From Ruminococcaceae bacterium UBA1404 (GTDB lineage: Bacteria; Bacillota; Clostridia; Oscillospirales; Ruminococcaceae): DNA of 64,000 nucleotides. Shown here piece after piece: positions 7,410-15,399 of this stretch. The stretch lies in assembly GCA_002305075.1 (NCBI GenBank), contig DBQC01000022.1, forward strand, positions 1 to 64,000. The letters are read 5' to 3'. The notes beneath the pieces are model-generated. The model was not told the DNA's origin, did not search any database, and saw only the letters and a list, made by a program, of their open reading frames with translations. A program made the translations under genes and the position numbers. Numbering within the stretch: position 1 is the first letter of the stretch; each line of letters starts with the position of its first letter.

Positions 7410-8801
7410 TTATAAATGTGTCTTATCTTTGCCGATTTGCCCGGCATATAGGCCCAGCCCTAAAATGGCCAGATTACCCAGCACGCCTAAAAAAAGCGGG
7501 TCAATGTGGGCGGGCAGCATCAGCTTGCCAAGCAGCACAAGCACAGGGCCGACCACCATGGACAATAGCGCATATCTCCCCGGAATTCTGCCCGGCAAGA
7601 ACAGCGCCGTGCACAGCGGACCAAAGGCCACGGCTCCTCGCAGTCCCATGGAAAGAAAGCTCCAGCCTAAGATGAGCGAGCCCATATTGCCGCCCGAGAA
7701 CACCGCCGCCAGCGCCAGAATACCCCCGATCACCATGCGGTTAACCCACAAATTCTTATTGTCGTCGGCGTTTTTGTTGATATAGACCTTGTAGATGTCG
7801 TTACTGATCATGGAGCTAAGGCCCAAAGAGATACCCGCACCCGTGCCCACCAAAGCCACCAGCAAGGTGGCCAGCACGGCGCCGCCCATCACCGGGGGAA
7901 GATGCTCCATGATAAAGCGGGGCAGCGCCGTGCCCGACTGAATATCCGGGTAGTTTAGGCGCATATACATCCCCACAAAGATGCCTCCTATTCCCACAAG
8001 GGGAACCAGCCCGGCGCTGATTAAGGCACCGATGCGGGAGATGCGCAGGCTCTTGGCCGACATGAGCGCCTGAATATAGGCCTGGGTGGTGAGTACGCCC
8101 AGCACCAGCGACAGTCCCGCACCACCGTCCACCGCAAGTCCTCGGGCAAACAGGCTAAAGTAACGCTCGGCGGGTAAAGCGGCTCTAAAGGCCCCAACGC
8201 CTCCCTGCAAAGCCATGGCCCGCAGCCCGCAGCCCCCCACGGCCGTGTAGAGCAGCACGGTTTTAGCCATGCCCACATAGCCTGCTCCCCATACCCCGCC
8301 AAAAACCACATAGACCAGCATGAGCACCACAATAAGCAGTGTGGCCAAAAACGGGCTTAGCCGACTGACGGCAGTTATGAGCGCCACCCCCGATAAAATC
8401 TGGGAGACAATGCTTAAAAAGCTTCCCAGGGAGGTAAGCAAGGTGGCGGCTGTTCCGGCGTTTTGCCCGTATTCCCGGCTAAAGATTTGGGGCAGCGTAG
8501 AGGCGGGGCTGTTGTGGAAGGGTTTTGAAAAAAACAGCGCCAGCACAAGGCAGCCTATGCCGCCGCCCAAAGTGAACCACCATGCCGAAAAGCCATAGCT
8601 AAAGGCCAGCTGGGCAGTTCCGATGGTGGAGGCACCGCCCACCAGCGTGCCGAGGATAGAACCGGCCACAATGCCCACTCCGGCCTTTTTGCCGCCCGAC
8701 AAAAAGTCACTGGCCGACTTGACCCTTCGGCCCGAATAAATACCCATGGCCGTGATGATGCCAAGCACCATGGCCGCCCCGATATAATGCTGTGCCGTCA
8801 T
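7410..8801 (-). CDS. Sodium:solute symporter (SSS family)
   Basis: This 463-residue transporter has about 12-13 membrane segments and SSS features, including the N-terminal SGRRVKSASDFLSGGKKAG stretch after helix 1 and a helix rich in small residues (GTLVGGASTIGTAQLAFSYG). It should use the sodium gradient to import an organic solute, which I cannot identify (choices in the family include amino acids, pantothenate and sugars). The start at 8801 (MTAQHYIG) has AGGGGGAT before it; a longer frame to 8867 would read through a structured leader and is rejected. Confidence 0.85.
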   Translation of the reverse strand: MTAQHYIGAAMVLGIITAMGIYSGRRVKSASDFLSGGKKAGVGIVAGSILGTLVGGASTIGTAQLAFSYGFSAWWFTLGGGIGCLVLALFFSKPFHNSPASTLPQIFSREYGQNAGTAATLLTSLGSFLSIVSQILSGVALITAVSRLSPFLATLLIVVLMLVYVVFGGVWGAGYVGMAKTVLLYTAVGGCGLRAMALQGGVGAFRAALPAERYFSLFARGLAVDGGAGLSLVLGVLTTQAYIQALMSAKSLRISRIGALISAGLVPLVGIGGIFVGMYMRLNYPDIQSGTALPRFIMEHLPPVMGGAVLATLLVALVGTGAGISLGLSSMISNDIYKVYINKNADDNKNLWVNRMVIGGILALAAVFSGGNMGSLILGWSFLSMGLRGAVAFGPLCTALFLPGRIPGRYALLSMVVGPVLVLLGKLMLPAHIDPLFLGVLGNLAILGLGLYAGQIGKDKTHL

Positions 8802-8956
8802 AGCTTTATCCCCCTTAACTGTGCTGTGGCTGCCATAGAACGGTCCGCTGCCGCACCGCTGGTCCACTGGAATGTTGTCGCCTTCCGTGGTAGACCGGCA
8901 TTTGAGCAGGCAATCGCCAAGGAGGCAGCCCCAGTCTCTCCTATCTATATAAGGCT
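8802..8956 (-). promoter_or_regulatory. Structured 5' leader of the symporter, candidate riboswitch
   Basis: The predicted transcript begins near 8956, leaving about 155 untranslated bases. A long-range pairing joins 8924-8934 with 8824-8834 (10 of 11 pairs, core GGCTGCC/GGCAGCC), closing a domain of about 90 bases that holds smaller hairpins (GGC-gatt-GCC; GCC..GGC). The closing stem ends about 10 bases before the ribosome site, so control could be at translation. I do not recognise it as any class I know. Confidence 0.45.
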
Positions 8957-8962
8957 AATTTA

Positions 8963-8991
8963 ACTATATGAGCTAACCGGCGGAAAGTCAA
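8963..8991 (-). promoter_or_regulatory. Promoter of the symporter gene
   Basis: Minus-strand -35 TTGACT (8986-8991) and -10 TATAGT (8963-8968) have a 17-base spacer. Confidence 0.7.
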
Positions 8992-9012
8992 TTTATGGGC
9001 AGGCTTAACCGG

Positions 9013-9042
9013 TTTACGCTGTTATGGGCTTTATGCTATAAT
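9013..9042 (+). promoter_or_regulatory. Promoter of the APH-phytol kinase-CDF-like operon
   Basis: A perfect -10 TATAAT (9037-9042) has TTTACG (9013-9018) 18 bases upstream. It is divergent from the symporter promoter, and the two overlap by only a few tens of bases. Confidence 0.6.
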
Positions 9043-9074
9043 CTTGTAAAGAGCACCAAAGGGGGCAAGCGGCC

Positions 9075-9821
9075 ATGAGTATGGGAAGTCCTATCGCAAA
9101 GGGCAATACTGGGAGCATCTACCGGCAGGGCGACCGGATTATCAAGGTGTTGCGGGAGGAACTGCCCGAGTCCGAGGCAGACCGGGAGGCCGCCAAGCAG
9201 CGGTATGCCCACGCTTGCGGGCTGCCGGTGCCCGAGATCTACGAGATAATCCGCGTTGGCGATCGGCCGGCCATTGTGATGGCGCATATCGAGGGGTCCA
9301 CCCTTGGCGACCTCCTGCTGCGCGACCGCTCGATGGCCGATGAATACATGGCGCTTTCGGTGGACCTTCAGCTTAAAATCCACGCACTGTCCGCCCCCGG
9401 GATTGAAAGGATGGAGGATAAGCTGTGCCGGCAAATAGAGGCCGCCATCTGCCTGAGTCCGGATCGACGGCAGGCGCTCTGTGCACAGCTAAAGTCCATG
9501 CAGTACGACCGGCGTCTTTGCCATGGCGACTACCATGTGTTTAACCTGATACTGGGCGAGGGCGGGGTGACAGTCATCGACTGGGTGGACGCCAGCGCCG
9601 GTGACCCTCGAGCCGATGCTTGCCGCACCTATATGATGTATGCCGGTTTCTCGGGCGAGCTGGCTGAGCTGTATTTGGGGCTATACCTTAAAAAAAGCGG
9701 CCTCAGTCGGGCCGAGATAGATCGGTGGGCACCCATTGTGGCTGCGGCACGGCTGTCGGAAAACTTAGCCCCATGCGAGATGGCCCGTCTGCTGGCTATT
9801 GCAAACGAGCAGGCCGTCTAA
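9075..9821 (+). CDS. Aminoglycoside phosphotransferase (APH)-like small-molecule kinase
   Basis: This 248-residue protein has the APH/choline kinase fold: an N-terminal glycine-rich strand (KGNTGSIYRQG), a catalytic loop HGDYHVFN (150-157) and a metal motif IDWVDA (168-173). These residues support ATP-dependent phosphorylation of a hydroxyl group on a small molecule. The substrate is unknown; nothing shows it is a resistance enzyme rather than a metabolic kinase. It precedes a phytol/dolichol kinase-like gene, so the pair could act on related alcohols. It is probably cytoplasmic. Confidence 0.78.
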   Translation: MSMGSPIAKGNTGSIYRQGDRIIKVLREELPESEADREAAKQRYAHACGLPVPEIYEIIRVGDRPAIVMAHIEGSTLGDLLLRDRSMADEYMALSVDLQLKIHALSAPGIERMEDKLCRQIEAAICLSPDRRQALCAQLKSMQYDRRLCHGDYHVFNLILGEGGVTVIDWVDASAGDPRADACRTYMMYAGFSGELAELYLGLYLKKSGLSRAEIDRWAPIVAAARLSENLAPCEMARLLAIANEQAV

Positions 9822-9856
9822 AGCGGCAGGCCCCTTTTCCAAAGGAGCGAGATAGT

Positions 9857-10561
9857 TTGGCGTTTTTATTGGGCTTTGGTACCTTAATCCTCTATTTTGT
9901 CTGCGGAGCGGGAGCGCTGCTGGCGGTGCGCCACTTTGCGACCATCCCCCGAGAGCTGTTTCGTAAAATGCTGCATATCCTCCTGCTGGGCTCGGTCTTA
10001 ATTTTTGTCTATGCCTTTGATAGCTGGCAGCATTCAGCCGCTGCGGCGGTGACCTTTATGGCGGTGGTCTACCCGGTGCTGGCCTTTGGCGAGCGCATAA
10101 CCGACTTTTCTGAGCTGCTCATCGAGCGCAAGCGGGGGGAGATTAAGCGCAGCCTGATTGCGGTATTCAGCACCTTTGGGGTGCTTATCTGGATCTGCTG
10201 GGGCGAGCTGGGGCAGCGGTATTTGGTGTTGGCCTCGGTCTTTGGCTGGGGGCTGGGTGATGCGGCAGCTGCTCTGGTCGGCCAGCGCTTTGGGCGCCAT
10301 TTTATTGAGGGTAAATGGGTGGAAGGGCGCAAAAGCATGGAGGGTAGCCTTGCCATGTTCGGGGCGTCCTTTGTGGGAATATTGGCCGTGCTGCTTTTAA
10401 CCGGTCCGGCCAACTGGTCTGTCAATCTGCCTGTGGCTGTGCTGACCGCCGCCGTTTGCGCCTTGGTAGAGCTGTATACCAAAAACGGCATGGACACGGT
10501 GACCTGCCCGCTGGCGGCCGCAGCCATGATGATCATGCTGTTTCGTCTGTGGGGGGTGTAG
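9857..10561 (+). CDS. Phytol/dolichol kinase-like CTP-transferase family membrane protein
   Basis: This 234-residue membrane protein has about seven hydrophobic segments. The motif run GWGLGDAAAALVGQRFGRH, then GRKSMEGSLAMF and a late ALVELYT..GMDTVTCPL, matches the phosphatidate cytidylyltransferase/dolichol-phytol kinase superfamily. Family members phosphorylate polyprenol-type alcohols using CTP. The start is taken as TTG 9857 after AAAGGAGCG; a longer frame from 9725 would lie inside the APH gene. The partner APH gene ends 35 bases before. Confidence 0.75.
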   Translation: MAFLLGFGTLILYFVCGAGALLAVRHFATIPRELFRKMLHILLLGSVLIFVYAFDSWQHSAAAAVTFMAVVYPVLAFGERITDFSELLIERKRGEIKRSLIAVFSTFGVLIWICWGELGQRYLVLASVFGWGLGDAAAALVGQRFGRHFIEGKWVEGRKSMEGSLAMFGASFVGILAVLLLTGPANWSVNLPVAVLTAAVCALVELYTKNGMDTVTCPLAAAAMMIMLFRLWGV

Positions 10562-10564
10562 GGT

Positions 10565-11179
10565 ATGCAGAGAGAGTCGGGCGAACGAACGCTGCGGGCC
10601 TCGGTGCTTCTAAGCGCACCGGGGCCGCTTGTGTTGGGGATGGCCCTCTTTTATGGGCGCTCCTCCACACAGTTGGCCGACTTTATCCGCCGCACCGCCG
10701 AGCTGGCCGCCATTGTGGTGTCTTGGATGGTCTATCGCAGGCTGGCCGGCGAGCCCGATGCCGCCCACCGTAGCCGACTGGAGCGCACCGCCCGACTGAG
10801 CGTAGGGGCCGCCATGTGCCTGTCCGGGGCGGCTATGGCGTTTGTCGCCCTTTATTCGCCCGGCGACGAGCAGGGCAATGTGCTGCCGGCCTTTGTCATT
10901 GCGGCGCTGGGTCTGGCGGTCAACGGCTACTTTTGGCTGCGCTACCGCAGGCTAAACAAGCAGACGCCCGACGCCATTTTGGATGTGCAAAGCCGGCTAT
11001 ACCGCGCAAAAACGCTGGTGGACGGCTGTGTGGCCGCTGCGCTAACGGTTGTGGCGCTGTCCCCCGGCACGCCCGCCGCCCGAGCTGTGGATTTGGGCGG
11101 ATCCCTTGTGGTGGCGGCTTATCTTTTTCTAAGTGGCCTTTCTAATCTAAAGCCGGACGGCTCCCCTTCCAGGCCCTGA
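10565..11179 (+). CDS. Membrane protein resembling a CDF-transporter membrane domain
   Basis: This 204-residue protein has about five or six hydrophobic segments and no soluble C-terminal domain. Spacing of the helices and acidic residues (DFIRRTAELAAIVVSW near 38; KTLVDGCVAAALTV near 150; AVDLGGSLVVAAYL near 175) recalls cation-diffusion-facilitator membrane cores, but the usual histidine/aspartate metal site is not evident. It starts 3 bases after the preceding stop, so it is co-translated with the kinase-like genes. The assignment is remote. Confidence 0.45.
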   Translation: MQRESGERTLRASVLLSAPGPLVLGMALFYGRSSTQLADFIRRTAELAAIVVSWMVYRRLAGEPDAAHRSRLERTARLSVGAAMCLSGAAMAFVALYSPGDEQGNVLPAFVIAALGLAVNGYFWLRYRRLNKQTPDAILDVQSRLYRAKTLVDGCVAAALTVVALSPGTPAARAVDLGGSLVVAAYLFLSGLSNLKPDGSPSRP

Positions 11180-11337
11180 CCGCACTTTTTGGATGCCACC
11201 GGGGGCCTTGTGCAGGCAAAAAGCCTTTGGCTTAAGCTTCCGCAAGCGTCAAGCGTTGCCACTGCTCCTGAGGTGGCGTGGGTGCGGTGCCAACACATGG
11301 GATGGGCGGCAAAGGCCCCCCGCCTTTTCAAAAAGGA

Positions 11338-11366
11338 TTGTGAGCCGACAGTTTTTGGAGTATTAT
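11338..11366 (+). promoter_or_regulatory. Promoter of DUF1177-aroM
   Basis: A -35 TTGTGA (11338-11343) and -10 TATTAT (11361-11366) have a 17-base spacer; the start codon is 31 bases further on. Confidence 0.6.
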
Positions 11367-11397
11367 AGAAGTGAAATTACTGTAAAGGAGCGTATCT

Positions 11398-12345
11398 ATG
11401 CTTATTAAACAGCTGATAGAGCTTTATGACCTGCTTGACAGCAGCACCGTAAGCGGTGCCGATGTGGTGGACTATCTGCGGGCCATAAAGCCCGACGCCG
11501 ACGCCGAGACCTATCCCCTGGTGGGCCCCAAGGGCAAAACCGATATGGTGCGGGTGCGCATTCCCGGGGCAAATGGCAAGACAAAGGGCGGCAACGCCCC
11601 CACCATCGGGCTGTTGGGCCGCCTCGGAGGGCTGGGTGCCCGCCCCGAGCGCATCGGCTTTGTGTCCGACGGCGACGGCGCACTGGTTGCGCTGGCTCTG
11701 GCCGCCAAGCTGCTCGATATGCAGAACAAGGGCGATGTGCTGGAGGGGGATGTCTTTGTGTCCACCCATGTCTGCCCCGACGCCCCCACCCGACCCCACG
11801 AGCCGGTGGCCTTTATGGACTCCCCGGTGGACATGGCCCAAGTAAACCGTGAAGAGGTCACCGACGAGCTGGACGCCATTCTCTCGGTGGATACAACCAA
11901 GGGCAACCGCATTATCAATCACCGGGGCTTTGCCATCTCGCCCACCGTGAAGGAAGGCTATATCCTTAAAGTGAGCGACAGCCTGCTGGACATCATGCAA
12001 ATTACCACCGGGCGGCTGCCTGTGGTGTTTGCCCTGAGCACGCAGGATATCACCCCCTACGGCAACGAACTCTATCACCTCAACAGCATCCTGCAGCCGG
12101 CTACTGCCACCCGTGCGCCGGTGGTAGGCGTGGCCATCACCGCCGAAACCGCCGTGCCCGGCTGCGCCACCGGTGCCACCCATCTTGCCGATGTGGAGGC
12201 CGCCGCCCGCTTTATGCTGGAGGTTGCCAAGGCCTACGGTCGGGGTGAGTGCTGCTTTTATGACGAGGAAGAGTATGCTCGCATCCTTGAGCTATACGGC
12301 CCCATGAATCATCTTCAGACCCTTGGGGGAAAGACCGATGCGTAA
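11398..12345 (+). CDS. DUF1177 domain-containing protein
   Basis: This 315-residue soluble protein matches DUF1177 in length and in motifs such as GLLGRLGGLGARPERIGFVSDGDG (read as separate pieces GLLGRLGG and FVSDGDGA), STHVCPDAPTRPHEPVAFMD and TAVPGCATGATHL. No catalytic mechanism is established for the family. It is coupled to aroM by an 8-base overlap, a pairing seen repeatedly in bacteria, often with peptide or amino-acid transport genes. AAAGGAG precedes the ATG. Confidence 0.8.
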   Translation: MLIKQLIELYDLLDSSTVSGADVVDYLRAIKPDADAETYPLVGPKGKTDMVRVRIPGANGKTKGGNAPTIGLLGRLGGLGARPERIGFVSDGDGALVALALAAKLLDMQNKGDVLEGDVFVSTHVCPDAPTRPHEPVAFMDSPVDMAQVNREEVTDELDAILSVDTTKGNRIINHRGFAISPTVKEGYILKVSDSLLDIMQITTGRLPVVFALSTQDITPYGNELYHLNSILQPATATRAPVVGVAITAETAVPGCATGATHLADVEAAARFMLEVAKAYGRGECCFYDEEEYARILELYGPMNHLQTLGGKTDA

Positions 12346-13012
12346 GAAGATCGGCGCACTCACCATTGGACAGGCCCCAAGGGTGGATGTGACCGGCGAC
12401 CTTGGCCATCTGTTTGGCCCCCATGTGGAGCTCATTGAGGCCGGTGCGTTGGACGGCCTGACCCGGGCCGAGATCGATACCTTTGCCCCCGGCCCCGACG
12501 ACTATGTGCTCATCTCCCGGCTGACCGACGGCAGCTCGGCGGTGTTTGCCGAGCGGTATGTTCTACCGCTGCTTCAGCAGCGCATCCATGCGCTGGAGCA
12601 GCAGGGGGTTTCGATGATTTTGTTTTTCTGCACCGGCGACTTTCCCGACGATTTTACCGCCGGGGTGCCGCTGATTTTCCCGTATAAAATCCTAAACGGC
12701 CTTGTGCCCGCTTTAACCAGCAACGGGCATATTGCCGTGCTGACCCCCAAGCCCGAGCAGGTGGCTCAGGCCGAAAACAAGTGGAAGCACTATGTCCGGC
12801 AGGTGACCGTAGTGCCCGCCTCGCCCTATGGGGATATCGCCGAGGTGGAGGCCGCTGCTCACCGCCTGAAAGGCTGCGGCGCCGACCTTGTGGTGATGGA
12901 CTGCATCGGCTACAATGTGGCCATGAAGCGCATGGTAGCCGACATAACCGGCATCAATGTACTGCTCTCCCGCACCATTCTGGCGCGGGTGGCCGCCGAG
13001 CTGATCTCCTAA
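12338..13012 (+). CDS. aroM: AroM family protein
   Basis: This 224-residue protein begins MRKKIGALTIGQAPRVDVT, the AroM family N-terminus, and has the family's FFCTGDFP and DCIGYN segments, with a Cys in each, as in racemase/Asp-Glu superfamily folds. The role of AroM is unknown despite its name from the E. coli aro regulon. ATG 12338 overlaps the DUF1177 stop as ATGCGTAA, indicating coupling; the TTG at 12323 is less likely. Confidence 0.8.
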   Translation: MRKKIGALTIGQAPRVDVTGDLGHLFGPHVELIEAGALDGLTRAEIDTFAPGPDDYVLISRLTDGSSAVFAERYVLPLLQQRIHALEQQGVSMILFFCTGDFPDDFTAGVPLIFPYKILNGLVPALTSNGHIAVLTPKPEQVAQAENKWKHYVRQVTVVPASPYGDIAEVEAAAHRLKGCGADLVVMDCIGYNVAMKRMVADITGINVLLSRTILARVAAELIS

Positions 13013-13037
13013 CCTGCCCGATCCTTTTGTTCCCCCG

Positions 13038-13073
13038 AAAATGCGCCTACGCATGATTGCGTGGCGCATTTTA
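13038..13073 (+). terminator. Terminator after aroM
   Basis: A 15-bp stem with a single bulge (arms 13038-13053 and 13058-13072) closes on a TGAT loop and ends in TTTTATTT. Confidence 0.9.
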
Positions 13074-13304
13074 TTTGGGCAGGCAATAAATATTGCTAAA
13101 TTTACTTGCAGCTTATTAGTCAAAATGATGTCAGATATTTTCCTAATAATACTATTTATACTATTCACAAATGGTCTATTGTATGGTAGAATATTGTCAA
13201 TTATGATGCTGCTTATCAGTCTTAGGATCTCAAGGCCTGTCTCGACCGCATAAATAGGCTACATTTCACTGGAAGATTGTAAAGTGCACCGCTGCTATTA
13301 TATT
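13074..13304 (+). promoter_or_regulatory. AT-rich intergenic region with two promoter candidates for the diguanylate cyclase
   Basis: No gene is visible here. Candidate one: TTCACA (13164-13169) and TAGAAT (13187-13192), spacer 17, with TGG before the -10. Candidate two: TTGTAA (13277-13282) and TATATT (13299-13304), spacer 16. The first would give a leader of about 165 bases before the TTG start; no known c-di-GMP aptamer was recognised in it. Confidence 0.5.
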
Positions 13305-13365
13305 CTACCGTATGATTATTAATAGGTGTATAGCCTATTCATATCCATGGGAGGCAGGGAATAGG

Positions 13366-15108
13366 TTGAAACAATTAGCTCAATCTTATAGGTGGCTAGC
13401 CGCTCTGCTTATGGCGGGAGTACTCTTTTTGTGGGGGACTCCAGCCGCTGCATGGGATGGGCAGCCCCTTGTGCTCTCGGATGCGGAGCGCGCCTATATT
13501 AAGGAGCTGGGTACCCTGCGGGTGACGGCACTAGACGGCGCGGCCCCCCTCTGCTACACCGACCACAAGGGCCAACCCCAGGGCATCGCCTGGAAAGTCA
13601 TCGATCGGGTGGCCGAACTGACCGGTCTTAGCATTGAGCGGTTTATGTGCGACGGCATAGACCAATTATTAGAGGGCGATTATGATATCGTGGCTGCCAT
13701 GTCTCCCAACTATTCCTTAGAGGGTATGGAGCTTACCCGTCCCTATTTAAGCACACGAACCATCCTTTTTCTTAATAACTCCCTGCGTTCGGACGCATTG
13801 GCGGACAAAACCTTTGCCGCTGTACGGGGGGGCTCCCTGCCCGAGGGTATCAGTCTCGAAAACACCATTTTTTACGACACCCGGGCCGAGAGTATGGACG
13901 CCGTAAACCGAGGCGAGGCCGACTACGGCTATGGCAATGCATTCTCGGTATACTACTATTCGCTGCAAAGGGACTATAAAAACATCTTAACCATTCCGCT
14001 GCCCATGGAGGGCAGAGCCTACTCCATCGGCCTTATTCGGCAAGATCCCATGCTGCTTTCCATCCTCAATAAGGCCATCGATGCCATCAGCGAGGAGGAT
14101 ATGCAACATCTGGTTCTAAGTGCCATCGTCTACGCCGAGCGGGCGCCTAGCCTTTCTAGTATTCTGGATGCCTATGGCTCTGTAATTGCGGTGGGGCTGC
14201 TGATTGTTTTAGCCGGCCTTACCCTGAGCATTGTTACACATATGCACATGAACAAGCGTCTTCGGACCATGAATCGGCGGCTCGCCATGCAAAACAACCG
14301 CCACGAACACTTGGCGGCTTTGTCTGGCGAATATCTGTATGAGTACTTTTTAAGCTCGGAGAACTTAGAGCTATCCGAACCGTGCGCCCGACTTCTCGAA
14401 GCCCCCGGAGCCACCGAGGCACTCAAATCCATGCTGCGCCACATCGGGGACGACGGCCATACCTCCACCCTCATGTTGCCGCTCATGGGTGACCAAACCG
14501 GGGTGTTTCGATCCATACACTCCTTTGTGTACGACGAGGATGGGCGTGCCTCCTCCATCATTGGCAAGCTGCTGGACATCAGCGCTGAAACTGCCGAGAA
14601 GAAGAAACTCATCATAGAGTCTCAAACCGACGGTCTGACCAGGCTTTATAATGCCACCACAGCCCAGGAGCTGATGACTCAGGCCATTCGGCAAAGGCCG
14701 TACCACCAGACCGATGCGCTGGTACTGATGGACTGCGACAACTTCAAAGTCGTCAACGACACCTACGGCCATCTCGCCGGCAATCAACTGCTGGAGAATT
14801 TGGCCGAGTGCCTACGGAAAATTTTTGGAGACGATACGATTATTGGGCGCATGGGGGGAGATGAATTTGCCGTATATATCAAAAACGCCCCCTCGGCGGC
14901 CGATGTAGAAAGCCAGTGCAACCGGCTACACGAATGCGTTTTGCCCGAGGCCGGCGAGATTCCGACCGCGGTCAGCATCGGTGTTGTGCTGGTGCGGGAT
15001 ACGGCCAGCTACGAGACCCTGTTTACTCTGGCTGACGATGCCCTCTATCAGGCCAAGCGGGACGGTAAAAACCGCACGGTCATCCACGACCAGCGCTACA
15101 GAAATTAA
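13366..15108 (+). CDS. Diguanylate cyclase with periplasmic solute-binding sensor
   Basis: This 580-residue protein has a signal/anchor (WLAALLMAGVLFLWGTPAAA), then a family 3 solute-binding domain (about 40-265, including TLRVTALDGAAPLCYTD and MSPNYSLEGMELTRPY). A second membrane helix (GLLIVLAGLTLSIV), a PAS-like linker and a GGDEF domain follow. The active site GRMGGDEFAVY is intact near residue 500, so it should make c-di-GMP from two GTP. The RxxD inhibitory site five residues before GGDEF is absent. Start: TTG 13366 has GGGAGGCAGGGAATAGG before it and gives a proper export signal; ATG 13312 adds 18 residues without a ribosome site. Confidence 0.88.
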   Translation: MKQLAQSYRWLAALLMAGVLFLWGTPAAAWDGQPLVLSDAERAYIKELGTLRVTALDGAAPLCYTDHKGQPQGIAWKVIDRVAELTGLSIERFMCDGIDQLLEGDYDIVAAMSPNYSLEGMELTRPYLSTRTILFLNNSLRSDALADKTFAAVRGGSLPEGISLENTIFYDTRAESMDAVNRGEADYGYGNAFSVYYYSLQRDYKNILTIPLPMEGRAYSIGLIRQDPMLLSILNKAIDAISEEDMQHLVLSAIVYAERAPSLSSILDAYGSVIAVGLLIVLAGLTLSIVTHMHMNKRLRTMNRRLAMQNNRHEHLAALSGEYLYEYFLSSENLELSEPCARLLEAPGATEALKSMLRHIGDDGHTSTLMLPLMGDQTGVFRSIHSFVYDEDGRASSIIGKLLDISAETAEKKKLIIESQTDGLTRLYNATTAQELMTQAIRQRPYHQTDALVLMDCDNFKVVNDTYGHLAGNQLLENLAECLRKIFGDDTIIGRMGGDEFAVYIKNAPSAADVESQCNRLHECVLPEAGEIPTAVSIGVVLVRDTASYETLFTLADDALYQAKRDGKNRTVIHDQRYRN

Positions 15109-15123
15109 CCTACCCGGTCTAAC

Positions 15124-15161
15124 AAAACCCCCGACCTTCCCTAAGAAGGTTGGGGGTTTTG
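15124..15161 (+). terminator. Terminator after the diguanylate cyclase
   Basis: The stem AAAACCCCC..ACCTTC pairs with GAAGGT..GGGGGTTTT and is followed by GCC. It lies 15 bases after the stop. Confidence 0.85.
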
Positions 15162-15197
15162 CCTTGGAGACGGGCGGGTGCCCGAGGCAGCCAAACG

Positions 15198-15385
15198 AAT
15201 AGGACGCTCGTGCTATGGAGGTCTTCCCTACCCGCGGACGGCGGATAAGGCGGCGCTTTGGGCGCCGGCCTTCCGGGGCGTTATTGGCATTAGAATCGGC
15301 TTTTGAGGCCATCCAATGCCCCTATTAAGCAGTTTAGGATGGCTTGCAGGGGCGCTTATACGACCGTCCTAATAAATAGGACGCT
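15198..15385. other. Gene-free gap with interleaved complementary segments and an 11-bp direct repeat
   Basis: Between the cyclase terminator and cysK there is no convincing gene. GCCATCC (15308-15314) pairs with GGATGGC (15337-15343), and GCCCCT (15318-15323) pairs with AGGGGC (15348-15353); the order makes an H-type pseudoknot possible in RNA from either strand. AATAGGACGCT occurs at 15198-15208 and 15375-15385. The second copy overlaps a 7-bp hairpin (15365-15371 with 15377-15383) that could end the cys transcript, though no T run follows. Confidence 0.4.
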
Positions 15386-15399
15386 GTGTACCGCCGGAT

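Noticed and set aside
11377..12183. 268-codon minus-strand frame opposite DUF1177
   Set aside because: It is a shadow of a well-supported gene in GC-rich sequence; Gly/His-rich with no recognisable domain.
13041..13253. 70-codon hydrophobic frame after aroM
   Set aside because: It begins inside the aroM terminator stem, lacks a ribosome site and its hydrophobicity reflects AT-rich intergenic DNA.
13312..13366. ATG 13312 as the start of the diguanylate cyclase
   Set aside because: It adds 18 polar residues before the signal sequence and has no ribosome site, whereas TTG 13366 has one.
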